Shown one piece after another: positions 36,065 to 44,926 of a stretch of 63,444 nucleotides of DNA. Source of the stretch: Alkalimonas sp. (GTDB taxonomy: Bacteria; Pseudomonadota; Gammaproteobacteria; Enterobacterales; Alteromonadaceae); NCBI RefSeq assembly GCF_020831925.1, contig NZ_JAFIFQ010000013.1, positions 1-63,444 on the forward strand. The letters run 5' to 3'. The position numbers and the translations under genes were made by a program. A model generated the notes under the pieces. The model was not told the origin of the DNA. It did not search any database and worked only from the letters and a program-made list of their open reading frames with translations. Every line of letters begins with the position of its first letter. The stretch's first letter is position 1.

Positions 36065-38092
36065 TTATTGTTTCGCGTAACGCCCCAACTGGAGAAAGTC
36101 AGCGGTAATTAGTACGGTTTCTTCCAACAGTGGATCCAGCTCATTAAGGATTTCAGGCAAATCATCCGCATCCTCCACGGCCTCTTTCCCCAACAATGCC
36201 AAGCGCGCATTGGCACGGGCCAATTGACGCTGTTCGCGCTCTTCACGCTGTTGCAGTCGCTCGGCTTTTACCAGCGAGACAAACTTTTCATCTCGCTGAC
36301 GCCGATACTCTTCGATATCATCCTGCAGATAGGCGAACTCAGGATTTTGTGACACTCGGTTTTTATGGCGCTGCAACAACAGTGGTAAATGTGGCTCCAG
36401 GCTATCCAACCGCTGATAAGTAGCCGCTGGAATGGAATCCCATGGCAACGCATTTTCTTCACGGCTTTCACCCCAATCTTCCGGGTCAATCGGTGATGGG
36501 AAAGAAATATCTGGGATTACACCGCGATGCTGGGTGCTGCCACCGTCAATGCGGTAGAACTTGGCAATGGTGTATTGCACACTACCCAGGCTATTTTCAA
36601 ACATATCGTAGATGCGCCCCAACCCACGATGTTGTTGCACAGTACCTTTACCGAAGGTTTGCTCTCCAACCACCAAAGCTCGGCCATAATCCTGCATCGC
36701 TGCCGCAAAAATTTCGGATGCCGAAGCGCTGAATCGATCTACCAACACGGTGAGAGGACCATCGTAATAACTCACACCATCACGATCCTGACTGACTGAA
36801 ATACGGCCAGAGCCTTCACGGATTTGTACCACCGGACCACGATCTATAAAGAGGCCGGTCAGTAAAGTAGCTTCTTGCAGCGAGCCGCCGCCATTGCCGC
36901 GTAAGTCGATGATGATGGCATCGACCTTTTCTTCCTGCAGCTTCGCCAGTTCTTTTTTAACATCCTCAGACAGGTTGTTGTAAAAACCTGGGATGGTAAT
37001 CACACCAATACGCTTATCAAGTTCCGAGAGCATTGGTTCGAAGACTTCACCTTTAGCGGCACGGTCTTCCAAACGGATTTTATCGCGCACAATGGAGACC
37101 ACATTGGTAGTACCGGATACCATGGAACCGCCACTTTGCACCTGTAAACGAACAGTACTGCCTTTAGGGCCTTTAATCAGTTCCACCACATCATCCAGTC
37201 GCCAGCCCACTACATCGACAAACTCTTCATCGTCCTGAGCAACGCCAATCACCCGATCTTTCGGTTTGAGTTGCTGAGTTAAGTCGGCAGGCCCACCAGG
37301 AACCAGGCTTTGAATAACCGTGTAGTCGTCTTCAGCACGCAAAACGGCACCAATGCCCTCCAGAGATAAATTCATATCCTGCTGGAACCGCTCGGCATTG
37401 CGCGGTGACAAGTAGGAGGTATGAGCTTCTATGCTACGACCATAGGCATTCATGATCAGCTGAAACACATCTTCGTTGTTGGTTTGCTTTAGACGGTTAC
37501 GTGCGTTGGTGTAACGCCGTTGCAGCAACTCTTTGGCTTCTTCCTGAGTTTTGCCCGTCAACTTGAGGTTAAGGGTGTCAAATTTAACCCGCTGGCGCCA
37601 AAGCTCGTCCAGTTCGGCCTGAGTGGCTGGCCAGTCAGCATCTTCCCTGTCGTAGAAATACTGATCTTCCTGTTCAAAATCAAACTCGGTTTCCAGCAAT
37701 TGCAAGGCAAATCCAAAGCGCTCATATCGGCGTTGCATGCTGGTATTGAACATATCAAAAGCGAACGCCAGGTTTCCCCGGTTCAAGGCATCACTGAATT
37801 GGTTACGATGACGGGCGAACTGATCGACGTCGGATTGCAGCAATATGGTTTTATTGAAATCCAGACTTTTTAAGAAACGTTCAAATACGCGCTCCGAAAA
37901 AGCCTGATCCAGTTGTACCGGTGCATAATGACCACGGGTAAAGAGAGCTGAAATGCGCTTACTGGCAGTCGCATGCTGTGACTCTTGAGTAAGCACAGGA
38001 AGCTCAGTAGGCTCCTTAGCACTTTGATCCCCGGCCCATAACGGAGCTTGCAAAAGGGTGAAAGCCAACAGTAAAGCAACGGATTGTTTCAT
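36065..38092 (-). CDS. prc: Tail-specific (C-terminal processing) protease Prc
   Basis: 675 residues (E. coli Prc 682). Signal peptide (LLLAFTLLQAPLWAG), long helical N-domain, a PDZ domain (about 235-330: LSLEGIGAVLRAEDDYTVIQSLVPGGPA), and an S41 serine/lysine catalytic region with DRFSASASEIFAAAMQDYGR (nucleophile Ser) and VVGEQTFGKGTVQ (general-base Lys). A DUF3340-type C-terminal region follows. It acts in the periplasm on proteins with nonpolar C-termini and on peptidoglycan hydrolases (family knowledge). It lies 53 nt downstream of proQ, the E. coli order. Confidence 0.96.
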   Translation of the reverse strand: MKQSVALLLAFTLLQAPLWAGDQSAKEPTELPVLTQESQHATASKRISALFTRGHYAPVQLDQAFSERVFERFLKSLDFNKTILLQSDVDQFARHRNQFSDALNRGNLAFAFDMFNTSMQRRYERFGFALQLLETEFDFEQEDQYFYDREDADWPATQAELDELWRQRVKFDTLNLKLTGKTQEEAKELLQRRYTNARNRLKQTNNEDVFQLIMNAYGRSIEAHTSYLSPRNAERFQQDMNLSLEGIGAVLRAEDDYTVIQSLVPGGPADLTQQLKPKDRVIGVAQDDEEFVDVVGWRLDDVVELIKGPKGSTVRLQVQSGGSMVSGTTNVVSIVRDKIRLEDRAAKGEVFEPMLSELDKRIGVITIPGFYNNLSEDVKKELAKLQEEKVDAIIIDLRGNGGGSLQEATLLTGLFIDRGPVVQIREGSGRISVSQDRDGVSYYDGPLTVLVDRFSASASEIFAAAMQDYGRALVVGEQTFGKGTVQQHRGLGRIYDMFENSLGSVQYTIAKFYRIDGGSTQHRGVIPDISFPSPIDPEDWGESREENALPWDSIPAATYQRLDSLEPHLPLLLQRHKNRVSQNPEFAYLQDDIEEYRRQRDEKFVSLVKAERLQQREEREQRQLARANARLALLGKEAVEDADDLPEILNELDPLLEETVLITADFLQLGRYAKQ

Positions 38093-38145
38093 AATACTCT
38101 CATCTGCTAAGCCGTGATCGCTAACAACTTTTTATCGCTAACCAC

Positions 38146-38976
38146 TTAAGCCTGTTGAAACAGACTATCACGACTGGTTTTTATCACCATACCGGATTGC
38201 AGCTGCACCGTCACCTCGTTGCGAGCAACTTCAACCACAGTAGCGGACATCGGTGCCTGACCAAGCCGGACTAAAACACTACTACCAACTTTCAGTGCGG
38301 ATTCCGAAACAGGTGCAAGTGGCGCCTGTTCCTTGCTTTGTACCGCAGCGGCTGGCTTTTGGTTTACTTTAGATTTTAGTTCCTGAGGATTAGAACGGCC
38401 AGAGGGCTTTTTGTTCATAACCTTTTTATTTGGGGCATTCGTCGCCTTTTGCCCGGCTTTGCGGCCTTCCTTGTTTGCTTTGTCTGTCTGAGCTGCTTTG
38501 GCACGTTGTTTACGCAGTTCAGCTGCCTTAGCTTTACTTTCGGCCAGTGTTTGGGCCGCATGGTCCGCTTGTTGCTGATCGATTTTCTCAACCTCGTTAC
38601 CGGTTAAGTCGACACGAATTGCATCCGATTTGATCGACTCCAAATAACGCCAACTCGAGGTATAGACCCGCAACGCCTGACGTAATTGAGTTTTACTGAT
38701 CGGGCTTTGCTCAGTGATTGCAGCTGCTAAATCCTGAAAAATACCAATTTTTAGTGGCTTGGCAGCGCCTGCAGAAGAAAAGCAATCAGGGTATTCGGTT
38801 GCAAGGTAAGCAATCACTTCTTTAACCGACGCGGGTTTGTTCGGCGCAGCAGTCGCGGCACCGCTGTCTGTCTCTGTTTCATTGCTGCTTTCTGGTGCCA
38901 TATTGTTGCTGGTATCTGGCTCAACAGTTGCAGACGCATTTTCAGCTACTTCAGTATTCGGGGTTGTCATGCACAA
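38146..38976 (-). CDS. proQ: RNA chaperone ProQ
   Basis: 276 residues, somewhat longer than E. coli ProQ (232) because of a Ser/Thr/Asn-rich N-terminal extension and a longer basic linker. The FinO domain (about 50-160) shows [49 protein letters not shown] and [12 protein letters not shown] Lys/Ala-rich linker leads to a C-terminal Tudor-like domain ([28 protein letters not shown], in pieces). It binds structured small RNAs and mRNA 3' ends. An in-frame ATG two codons later (38970) could be the start instead. It abuts the preceding 105-residue gene. Confidence 0.94.
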   Translation of the reverse strand: MCMTTPNTEVAENASATVEPDTSNNMAPESSNETETDSGAATAAPNKPASVKEVIAYLATEYPDCFSSAGAAKPLKIGIFQDLAAAITEQSPISKTQLRQALRVYTSSWRYLESIKSDAIRVDLTGNEVEKIDQQQADHAAQTLAESKAKAAELRKQRAKAAQTDKANKEGRKAGQKATNAPNKKVMNKKPSGRSNPQELKSKVNQKPAAAVQSKEQAPLAPVSESALKVGSSVLVRLGQAPMSATVVEVARNEVTVQLQSGMVIKTSRDSLFQQA

Positions 38977-39294
38977 TTACTCTTCATATTCATCATCTTC
39001 ATCTTCATCTGACGGCTCAGGATCGGCTGCCAGTTGATTTTCTACAAAGGCTATGGACCAGTCAATCAGCTCCTCTTCGCTGGCTTCCAGCACTAAAGAG
39101 TCGGCAGATAACTGTTGCCAAAGCTGACTTAACAATAACTCCACTTCGCCAGTGGCCGTATCGTCCGGAATCACCGACCAGACCGCATGATAGATTGCAT
39201 TCATCTGATCTGCGACCTGTTCTTCTTCACCATCCCAGTCACCCACATCGCGAGGACTAAACAAATAGTCCTGCACTTCCATCAGGGCTTTCAT
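38977..39294 (-). CDS. Unknown acidic protein between msrC and proQ
   Basis: 105 residues, not recognised. Strongly acidic, ending in a Glu/Asp-rich tail (DPEPSDEDEDDEYEE); predicted mostly helical, no signal peptide or membrane segment. WSVIPDD and EELIDWSIAFVENQL are the most structured-looking parts. Its start overlaps the msrC stop by 4 bp (ATGA) and its stop abuts the proQ start, so it is tightly embedded in the operon. E. coli has no gene at this position between yebR and proQ. The acidic tail could mimic nucleic acid or bind basic ProQ (speculation). Confidence 0.7.
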   Translation of the reverse strand: MKALMEVQDYLFSPRDVGDWDGEEEQVADQMNAIYHAVWSVIPDDTATGEVELLLSQLWQQLSADSLVLEASEEELIDWSIAFVENQLAADPEPSDEDEDDEYEE

Positions 39295-39755
39295 ACCAGA
39301 CTTTGCTCAAGCAGCCGAACGAGCTGCTCCAGGGCGGACTGGTCCTCCGCAGCGAAACGGTTGAGCACCGGGCTGTCAATATCCAGTACAGCTATAATGC
39401 GGTCAGCGGAACGAACCGGTATGACCAGTTCAGACTCACTGGCCGCATCGCAGGCGATATGGCCAGGGAAAGCATGCACATCGGCAATACGCTGGGTTTC
39501 GCCCGTCGCCACTGCCGTGCCACACACGCCCTTACCTACTGGGATCCGGACACAGGCAACCTGCCCCTGAAAAGGCCCAAGTACCAGCTCACCTTCACGC
39601 ATAATGTAAAAGCCAGCCCAGTTAAGCTCAGGTACGCTGTTATAAATCAAAGCGCTCAGGTTTGCCATTTTGGCAATTAAGTCAGGTTCATCTTGGACAA
39701 GGGCAGCGGCCTGCTGCAACAACAGTGGATAAAGATCGGTATCGAATGAACTCAT
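39291..39755 (-). CDS. msrC: Free methionine-(R)-sulfoxide reductase (GAF domain)
   Basis: 154 residues (E. coli MsrC/YebR 165). A single GAF domain with NWAGFYIMREGELVLGPFQGQVACVRIPVGKGVCGTAV, holding the two cysteines expected at the active site, and VIPVRSADRIIAVLDIDSP. It reduces free Met-R-sulfoxide. It is first in the msrC-X-proQ-prc cluster, matching yebR-proQ-prc of enterobacteria. Confidence 0.93.
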   Translation of the reverse strand: MSSFDTDLYPLLLQQAAALVQDEPDLIAKMANLSALIYNSVPELNWAGFYIMREGELVLGPFQGQVACVRIPVGKGVCGTAVATGETQRIADVHAFPGHIACDAASESELVIPVRSADRIIAVLDIDSPVLNRFAAEDQSALEQLVRLLEQSLV

Positions 39756-39886
39756 GCTTCGTTTCTAAGAGGCTGCAAAGCCCTAACATTACTTGGTTTG
39801 GACGAAAAATTAAACCATTTCTTTACCAAAAGACTGAATTGCCGTCTCTGCTGCAGAGAAAACAACCAGACCGGCACTAAATCCAC

Positions 39887-41722
39887 TTAGATACTCTTTT
39901 GCCACTGCTTCGGGTTTGCCGGGTAATAGCTGGTCGGCTGCATGGTCTGATGCTTAAAAAAGCGGGTATCTTTGTGCGGCAGCTTCATAAAACCACCTAC
40001 CCCCTCACCAGTGATTTGTGGCACCTTGCGCAAAATACTAGCCAGTAAACCGGCAAACTCATGCTCCTTGGTTACATCCAATAGGCGATAATAGCTGTGA
40101 ATTTTCATATACAGCGGCGTTACCTCAAAAATCAGGCAGCCGGTATGACGAATAAGGTTTAAGCGTGCAATGTCATCCATAATGTTGTCCGGCAGAATCA
40201 ACTGCTCATCCGGATCCTTGCCATCTTCAAAGTAAGAATGTTGTTTGCTGGACGCATCGCTGCTCAGTACGGGTGCAATTCGGTAAGGGATACTGGCATC
40301 TTTTGGCGGTACAAAGGGCTGGCCCAGGCTATCCCGGCTGATATGGATGGTATTGCGGGCGTTGAACAAGCAGGCTTTGAAAATGCCGACCCGACCAATG
40401 GCCTGCGCAAGCTGGACGACATTGTTCACTGCCAGTGCAAAAGAGCGTATCAAGCTATCGTCGTACAAGTTCAAACTGGAGTCGATGTAGACGCCTTTGG
40501 GCTGCCAGTGAATCGCCAAGCCACCAACCACCGGGTACCGTGCCAACCGGCTGACTGCGGCAATAAAAGCTTTTTCAGTATCGCCCATGCCTTCTAAGTA
40601 GTTTTTGTAATAGCGTTCAAGCTGGGCATCATCGACAAAGCCAATGCCATCTTCGACACTGTGCTCACGCAAAAAAGACTTGCGCGATGAATACACCACG
40701 GTATCCAAGTCATGACGTACAGGGCTTACCCAAACCGGTAGCAAAGGCTGATCATCGAACAGTGGCAACTCCGGCAACACCAGTTGTTTTAGCCTTGGCA
40801 TCTGCTGCAAAAAATAGTCACCAGCCTGACGGCGCAGCGTAGCATCTTCGGATAGCAAAGAGTCCAACATAGTCGCAAAGGCCTGCGGCAAGCCCAGGCT
40901 GCGCGCCGGTATGGCTTTAAAGCCAAAGCGGCAGGACTGGCCCGAGGCGAGTGCATACAAGGTACTGGCTACGCCCTGCTCGTCAAAGCGCGGGCTGGAT
41001 AAAGCGCCGTTGCGTTGCTCAGGGCCAATAAAATAGACATCCCCTAAGCGGGCATTGGAGTGCTGCAAATCAGCCGACATCAGCCCCATCACATCGTTGC
41101 TGATAAACTGGCCCTGCTCGTCGGTTTGAGCAAACACCGATGACCCCCAATCGACCAGACTTATTTGCTCAGTTTCCATGTCGAATACCAGATTGGACGG
41201 TTTAATATCGCCATGCACGATAGGCGCCGGCAAGCCATCTTTTTTATGCTGACGCAGCAGTTGCAACAGCTCCGCTAGCTGTCCGGCCAGCTTGATCAGC
41301 AAACGGGCAGACAAACGGCCATGCCGTAAGCTAAACTGTTCTAAATCGATGCCCTTGGCCCGGCCCATCATCAAAATACCCTGCTTTTTAATTAGCTGGT
41401 AAGTGATGTAGCGAGGTATCGCCGGGTGTTGCACTTGCGACAACATATAGGCCTCATCGGCCAACCGTTCCTGAATATGCAGTGGCAGAGTAATGCGGGA
41501 GAACTTAAATACACACTGCTCGCCCTGCAAACTAACCCCAGCAAAAGCAAAGCCATAAGCGCCCTTGCCTATCAGCTCAATCTGCTGGTATCCCAGCTTT
41601 TCCAACTCGGAAATACAGAGCGCCACCCACTCTTTTAATTTGCGGGCATCGTTGGCATTGAGCAGGTAAAACGACTGCTCTTCCGGAATGTAAAAGTTAC
41701 GCAGTTGGTGTTTATACATCAT
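39887..41722 (-). CDS. Serine/threonine protein kinase with unknown C-terminal domain
   Basis: 611 residues from ATG 41722 (next ATG 41719; an upstream GTG at 41746 overlaps the ATPase). The kinase domain (about 45-310) looks active: glycine loop GKGAYG (52-57), Lys73 in VFKFS, Glu90, catalytic HGDIKPSN (D172, K174, N177) and DWG (D191) in place of DFG. HGD rather than HRD and DWG rather than DFG are unusual but keep the key aspartates. The C-terminal half (about 330-611) is not recognised. There is no membrane segment or PASTA repeat. It begins 10 nt after the stop of the Ycf46-type ATPase gene, so the two are translationally linked. Confidence 0.85.
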   Translation of the reverse strand: MMYKHQLRNFYIPEEQSFYLLNANDARKLKEWVALCISELEKLGYQQIELIGKGAYGFAFAGVSLQGEQCVFKFSRITLPLHIQERLADEAYMLSQVQHPAIPRYITYQLIKKQGILMMGRAKGIDLEQFSLRHGRLSARLLIKLAGQLAELLQLLRQHKKDGLPAPIVHGDIKPSNLVFDMETEQISLVDWGSSVFAQTDEQGQFISNDVMGLMSADLQHSNARLGDVYFIGPEQRNGALSSPRFDEQGVASTLYALASGQSCRFGFKAIPARSLGLPQAFATMLDSLLSEDATLRRQAGDYFLQQMPRLKQLVLPELPLFDDQPLLPVWVSPVRHDLDTVVYSSRKSFLREHSVEDGIGFVDDAQLERYYKNYLEGMGDTEKAFIAAVSRLARYPVVGGLAIHWQPKGVYIDSSLNLYDDSLIRSFALAVNNVVQLAQAIGRVGIFKACLFNARNTIHISRDSLGQPFVPPKDASIPYRIAPVLSSDASSKQHSYFEDGKDPDEQLILPDNIMDDIARLNLIRHTGCLIFEVTPLYMKIHSYYRLLDVTKEHEFAGLLASILRKVPQITGEGVGGFMKLPHKDTRFFKHQTMQPTSYYPANPKQWQKSI

Positions 41723-41732
41723 GGCGACATAC

Positions 41733-43193
41733 TCAAGCTTTAACACAACGCGAACTAGCCCAGTGCCGCAGAGCTTCGACCGACTCGGCCATTACCACTG
41801 AGATCGGCTGGGTCTGGCTAAGCTCTTCCTGCAAATGACTGGCCGCCAGAGCCTCGCCGGCACTCTGGGCACGGAATGAAGCCCCGACTACGGCCTGCTC
41901 CAGCTCGGCTCCGGAAAAGCCTGCAGTGAGCGGTAAGCAGCGCTGTAAGTCCTCGGTTGCGATCGCCATGTCACGGCGCTGCAAATGCAAGTGCAACAAC
42001 GCCAAACGCTCAGCTTCGCCGGGTAAATCGACAAAGAACAGCTCATCAAAGCGCCCTTTTCGAAGCAGCTCAGGCGCCAGTTCATGAATGTTGTTGGCGG
42101 TCGCCACCAGAAACACCGCTGCTTTACGCTCAGCCATCCAGGTGAGCAGGGTGCCGAGCAAACGTCGCCCCACGCCTTGATCGCCCTGGCCAGAGCTGAT
42201 GCCTTTTTCAATTTCATCGATCCAAAGTACACAAGGAGCCATGGCATCCGCCAATTGCAGGGCCTGCCGCAGGTTTTTTTCGGTTTCACCAATGTACTTG
42301 TTGTACAAACTGGCCATATCCAGCAACAATAACGGCACGCCAAAAGCGCCGGCAATGGCCTTGGCGGCCAGACTTTTCCCGGTACCTTGCACCCCGGTAA
42401 GCAGTACCCCCTTGGGTGTATCGCGTTGCTGCTGCAAAAAAGCAGGTCGGCGCTGCAACAGCCAACTTTTCAAATTATTCAGCCCCACCACATCATCCAA
42501 TGCCTTGGTGTCGTATACCTGGCTAAGCACCCCTTCGGTTTGCAGCAAACGAAATTTTGCCTGGTTCACCCTACTGACATCCGCCGCGCTTATAGCGCCA
42601 TCATTAGCAATGGCTTTGTAGGCCAGGCGTTTTACTTCCTCAAAAGTCAAACCACGTAAGTTGTGCACCAATTGCTGCACCGCCTCCGGCTCCAAATCGG
42701 CTGGTTCACCGGTTTTTTTCAGGTAAAGCTCTGCCGCTTCCAACACCAGCTGACGTACTTGCTGATCACTGGGTAAATGCAGTTCGAACCGGTAACAAAG
42801 ACGGGCCAGCTCAGCAGGCATGTTCAGGGAGTGGCTAAGCAGCACCACGGTATGACCCACGGTATCGTGCAGCAAGGCGATTTCTTTCAGAAAACGAATA
42901 TGACGTGGCTCCGTTAAAAACGGATGGAAATCACACAGCACATAAATACCCGGGTTTTTGGTGCCTTTGATTTGAGCCAGGACTTGCTGCGGCTCGGTAT
43001 TGAAGGTCTGCGCATCGGATGGCACGTCCAGCCGCCTTAACCCTTCGGTGCAGGTCCACTGGAACAGCGGCCGAAACAAATTCACCGCCAGCCGGCGGAT
43101 CAATTGCAAGGCCCTAAGCTCTTCATAGCTTTCAATCACGATCAGCGGGCTGCGAGCCTGCAACAACACTTTTAAATCGTCAAATTCGTGCAT
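41733..43193 (-). CDS. Ycf46-like AAA+ ATPase
   Basis: 486 residues. The N-terminal half (1-250) is a degenerate AAA-like module (PLIVIESYEELRAL, GIYVLCDFHPFL, TVVLLSHSLNMPAEL) as in chloroplast/cyanobacterial Ycf46. The C-terminal AAA+ module has Walker A GVQGTGKS (267-274), Walker B VLWIDEIEKG (D326, E327), sensor-1 Asn in VATANNIHEL and an arginine-finger region RKGRFDELFFVDLP. The pore loop is MASLYNKYIGE. The Ycf46 group has no well-defined function. It is encoded just upstream of the kinase and is probably its partner, either as substrate or remodeller (inference). Confidence 0.88.
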   Translation of the reverse strand: MHEFDDLKVLLQARSPLIVIESYEELRALQLIRRLAVNLFRPLFQWTCTEGLRRLDVPSDAQTFNTEPQQVLAQIKGTKNPGIYVLCDFHPFLTEPRHIRFLKEIALLHDTVGHTVVLLSHSLNMPAELARLCYRFELHLPSDQQVRQLVLEAAELYLKKTGEPADLEPEAVQQLVHNLRGLTFEEVKRLAYKAIANDGAISAADVSRVNQAKFRLLQTEGVLSQVYDTKALDDVVGLNNLKSWLLQRRPAFLQQQRDTPKGVLLTGVQGTGKSLAAKAIAGAFGVPLLLLDMASLYNKYIGETEKNLRQALQLADAMAPCVLWIDEIEKGISSGQGDQGVGRRLLGTLLTWMAERKAAVFLVATANNIHELAPELLRKGRFDELFFVDLPGEAERLALLHLHLQRRDMAIATEDLQRCLPLTAGFSGAELEQAVVGASFRAQSAGEALAASHLQEELSQTQPISVVMAESVEALRHWASSRCVKA

Positions 43194-43306
43194 CGATAAC
43201 TCAAGGAGAAGGCTTTGTGTTTATAGTGCCGTAGGAAGCCGGGCTTGCCAAGCACAACTGTCCTATACAATGAAAGCAAAGTTATAATGAAGTAAGCATA
43301 GAAACA

Positions 43307-43334
43307 ACAAACCCATGCCGGGGCATGGGTTTGT
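43307..43334 (-). terminator. Terminator of the bkd operon
   Basis: ACAAACCCATGCC-GG-GGCATGGGTTTGT, a perfect 13-bp stem, followed on the minus strand by TGTTTCTATG, 22 nt beyond the E2 stop codon. Confidence 0.75.
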
Positions 43335-43355
43335 CTGGAACAGTCACACGGTGCG

Positions 43356-44915
43356 TTACTTCATCGCTACCAGCATGGCAGCGGGTTGCTCCAGGAACTG
43401 TTTCCACAGGTTGCAGAAACGGGCGATGGTGCCACCGTCAATCACCCGGTGATCGCCCGACCAGCTGATTTGCATCAGTTGCCGTGCTTCCACCTCGCCT
43501 TTGGCGTTAAAGCGCGGCAAGGTTTGCACCTTACCCAGCGCCACGATCGCCACTTCCGGCTTATTGATGATGGGCGTTGCGACAGTGCCGCCAATAGCGC
43601 CGATATTGGAGATACTGATAGTACCGCCTTTTAGCTGATCCGGGCTGACCCGCCCTGCTCTGGCCTGATCGGTTAGCTCAGTCAGTTCTTTGGCAATATC
43701 CACAATCGATTTCTGCTCACAGTGCTTGATGTTCGGCACCAGCAGGCCAACTTTGGAGTCTACCGCCACACCAATGTTGTGCGATGCTTTGTAAATAAGC
43801 TCGCTGCAATCGGCATTGACCTGGCTGTTCAGGATCGGGAACTCACGGATGGCCATGGATAAGGCTTTCATAAAGAACGGCATCATGGTGAGCTTCACGC
43901 CTTGCTCACGGTACTGATCTTTGAGCTGGTTACGCAGAGCCGTGAGCTCCGTTAAATCAATCTCGTCGCAATAGGTAAAGTGCGGGATGCTGCTCACCGA
44001 CTCCATCATCTGGCGCGCCATCGCCGCTTTTACACCTTTAATCGGCTCGACTCTGTCTTCTGCTGCAGCCACGGCCGCAACGGAGCTGCTGGCTTTGGCC
44101 GGCGCAGCTGACTTGCTACTGGTAGCAGTGGTTTTGCCATCGGCAAAAGCGCGTACATCGTCTTTAAACACCCGCCCTTTATCACCAGAACCAGGCACCT
44201 TGCTGATGTCCACATCCAGCTCGCGGGCTAAACGCCGCACCGCCGGGCTGGCTACGGCTTTACCGGGGCGCAGTTCGGCTTGCTTGGTCTCGGTGTTTTG
44301 CACACTGCAACTGGCTTTCGCGCTTGAGCTAACTGCAGGATTAGCGCCACTCGCAGCGGTAGAGCCCGCAATACGCATACCAAACAATGGCTGATGCACC
44401 TTGGCAATATCGCCTTTTTGGTAGTACAGCTTGGTGACAGTACCGGAGTACTTGGCCGGAATTTGCACCAGAGCTTTGTCGGTCATCACATCGCAGACCG
44501 GCTGATCTTCTTCGATGCTATCGCCTTCGGCCACCAGCCAATCGACAATTTCGCACTCAACAATGCCTTCGCCAATATCCGGCAGAATAAAGTCTTCTTC
44601 GGCTTCCGCCTGGCTGTTGGCTGGTGCCGCACTGGCTGCAGGCTCCGAGGTGGTTGTATCCGTGGCCGTGCCATCGCCAGCCAGTTCCATTTCAAACAAA
44701 GGGCCATGCACCTTGGCAATATCGCCTTTTTGGTAGTACAGCTTAGAAACGACGCCATCGTGCACCGCAGGAATTTGCACCAGAGCTTTATCGGTCATCA
44801 CATCGCAGACCGGTTGATCTTCTTTGATGGTGTCGCCTTCCGCAACCAACCACTCGACAATTTCACACTCGACAATGCCTTCGCCAATATCTGGCAGAAT
44901 AAAATCTATTTTCAT
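43356..44915 (-). CDS. bkdB: Branched-chain 2-oxoacid dehydrogenase E2 (dihydrolipoyl acyltransferase)
   Basis: 519 residues from ATG 44915 (GAGGG 5 nt upstream; 111 nt of longer open frame discarded). Two N-terminal lipoyl domains are present, with lipoylation lysines K43 and K147 in DVMTDKALVQIP. An Ala-rich linker leads to the E1/E3-binding domain (SPAVRRLARELDVDISKVPGSG). The catalytic domain ends SWSGDHRVIDGGTIARF, with the HRxxDG active-site histidine. Two lipoyl domains are unusual for bacterial Bkd E2 enzymes, which often have one. It transfers the branched acyl group to CoA in Val/Leu/Ile catabolism. It is the third gene of the operon; no E3 gene is present, so a shared lipoamide dehydrogenase is presumed. 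Confidence 0.93.
   Translation of the reverse strand: MKIDFILPDIGEGIVECEIVEWLVAEGDTIKEDQPVCDVMTDKALVQIPAVHDGVVSKLYYQKGDIAKVHGPLFEMELAGDGTATDTTTSEPAASAAPANSQAEAEEDFILPDIGEGIVECEIVDWLVAEGDSIEEDQPVCDVMTDKALVQIPAKYSGTVTKLYYQKGDIAKVHQPLFGMRIAGSTAASGANPAVSSSAKASCSVQNTETKQAELRPGKAVASPAVRRLARELDVDISKVPGSGDKGRVFKDDVRAFADGKTTATSSKSAAPAKASSSVAAVAAAEDRVEPIKGVKAAMARQMMESVSSIPHFTYCDEIDLTELTALRNQLKDQYREQGVKLTMMPFFMKALSMAIREFPILNSQVNADCSELIYKASHNIGVAVDSKVGLLVPNIKHCEQKSIVDIAKELTELTDQARAGRVSPDQLKGGTISISNIGAIGGTVATPIINKPEVAIVALGKVQTLPRFNAKGEVEARQLMQISWSGDHRVIDGGTIARFCNLWKQFLEQPAAMLVAMK
44394..44915. repeat. Direct repeat encoding the two lipoyl domains of E2
   Basis: The DNA encoding lipoyl domain 1 (about 44690-44915) and lipoyl domain 2 (about 44394-44600) is highly similar, for example CACCTTGGCAATATCGCC at 44397 and at 44709, followed by an identical TTTTTGGTAGTACAGCTT. 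The similarity at the nucleotide level suggests a recent duplication or continuing gene conversion. It is a coding repeat, not a mobile element. Confidence 0.85.
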
Positions 44916-44926
44916 GCTGCCCTCAC

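Noticed and set aside
36442-36732. Several 60-96-codon plus-strand frames opposite prc.
   Set aside because: All are shadows of the full-length protease gene with intact PDZ and Ser/Lys motifs.
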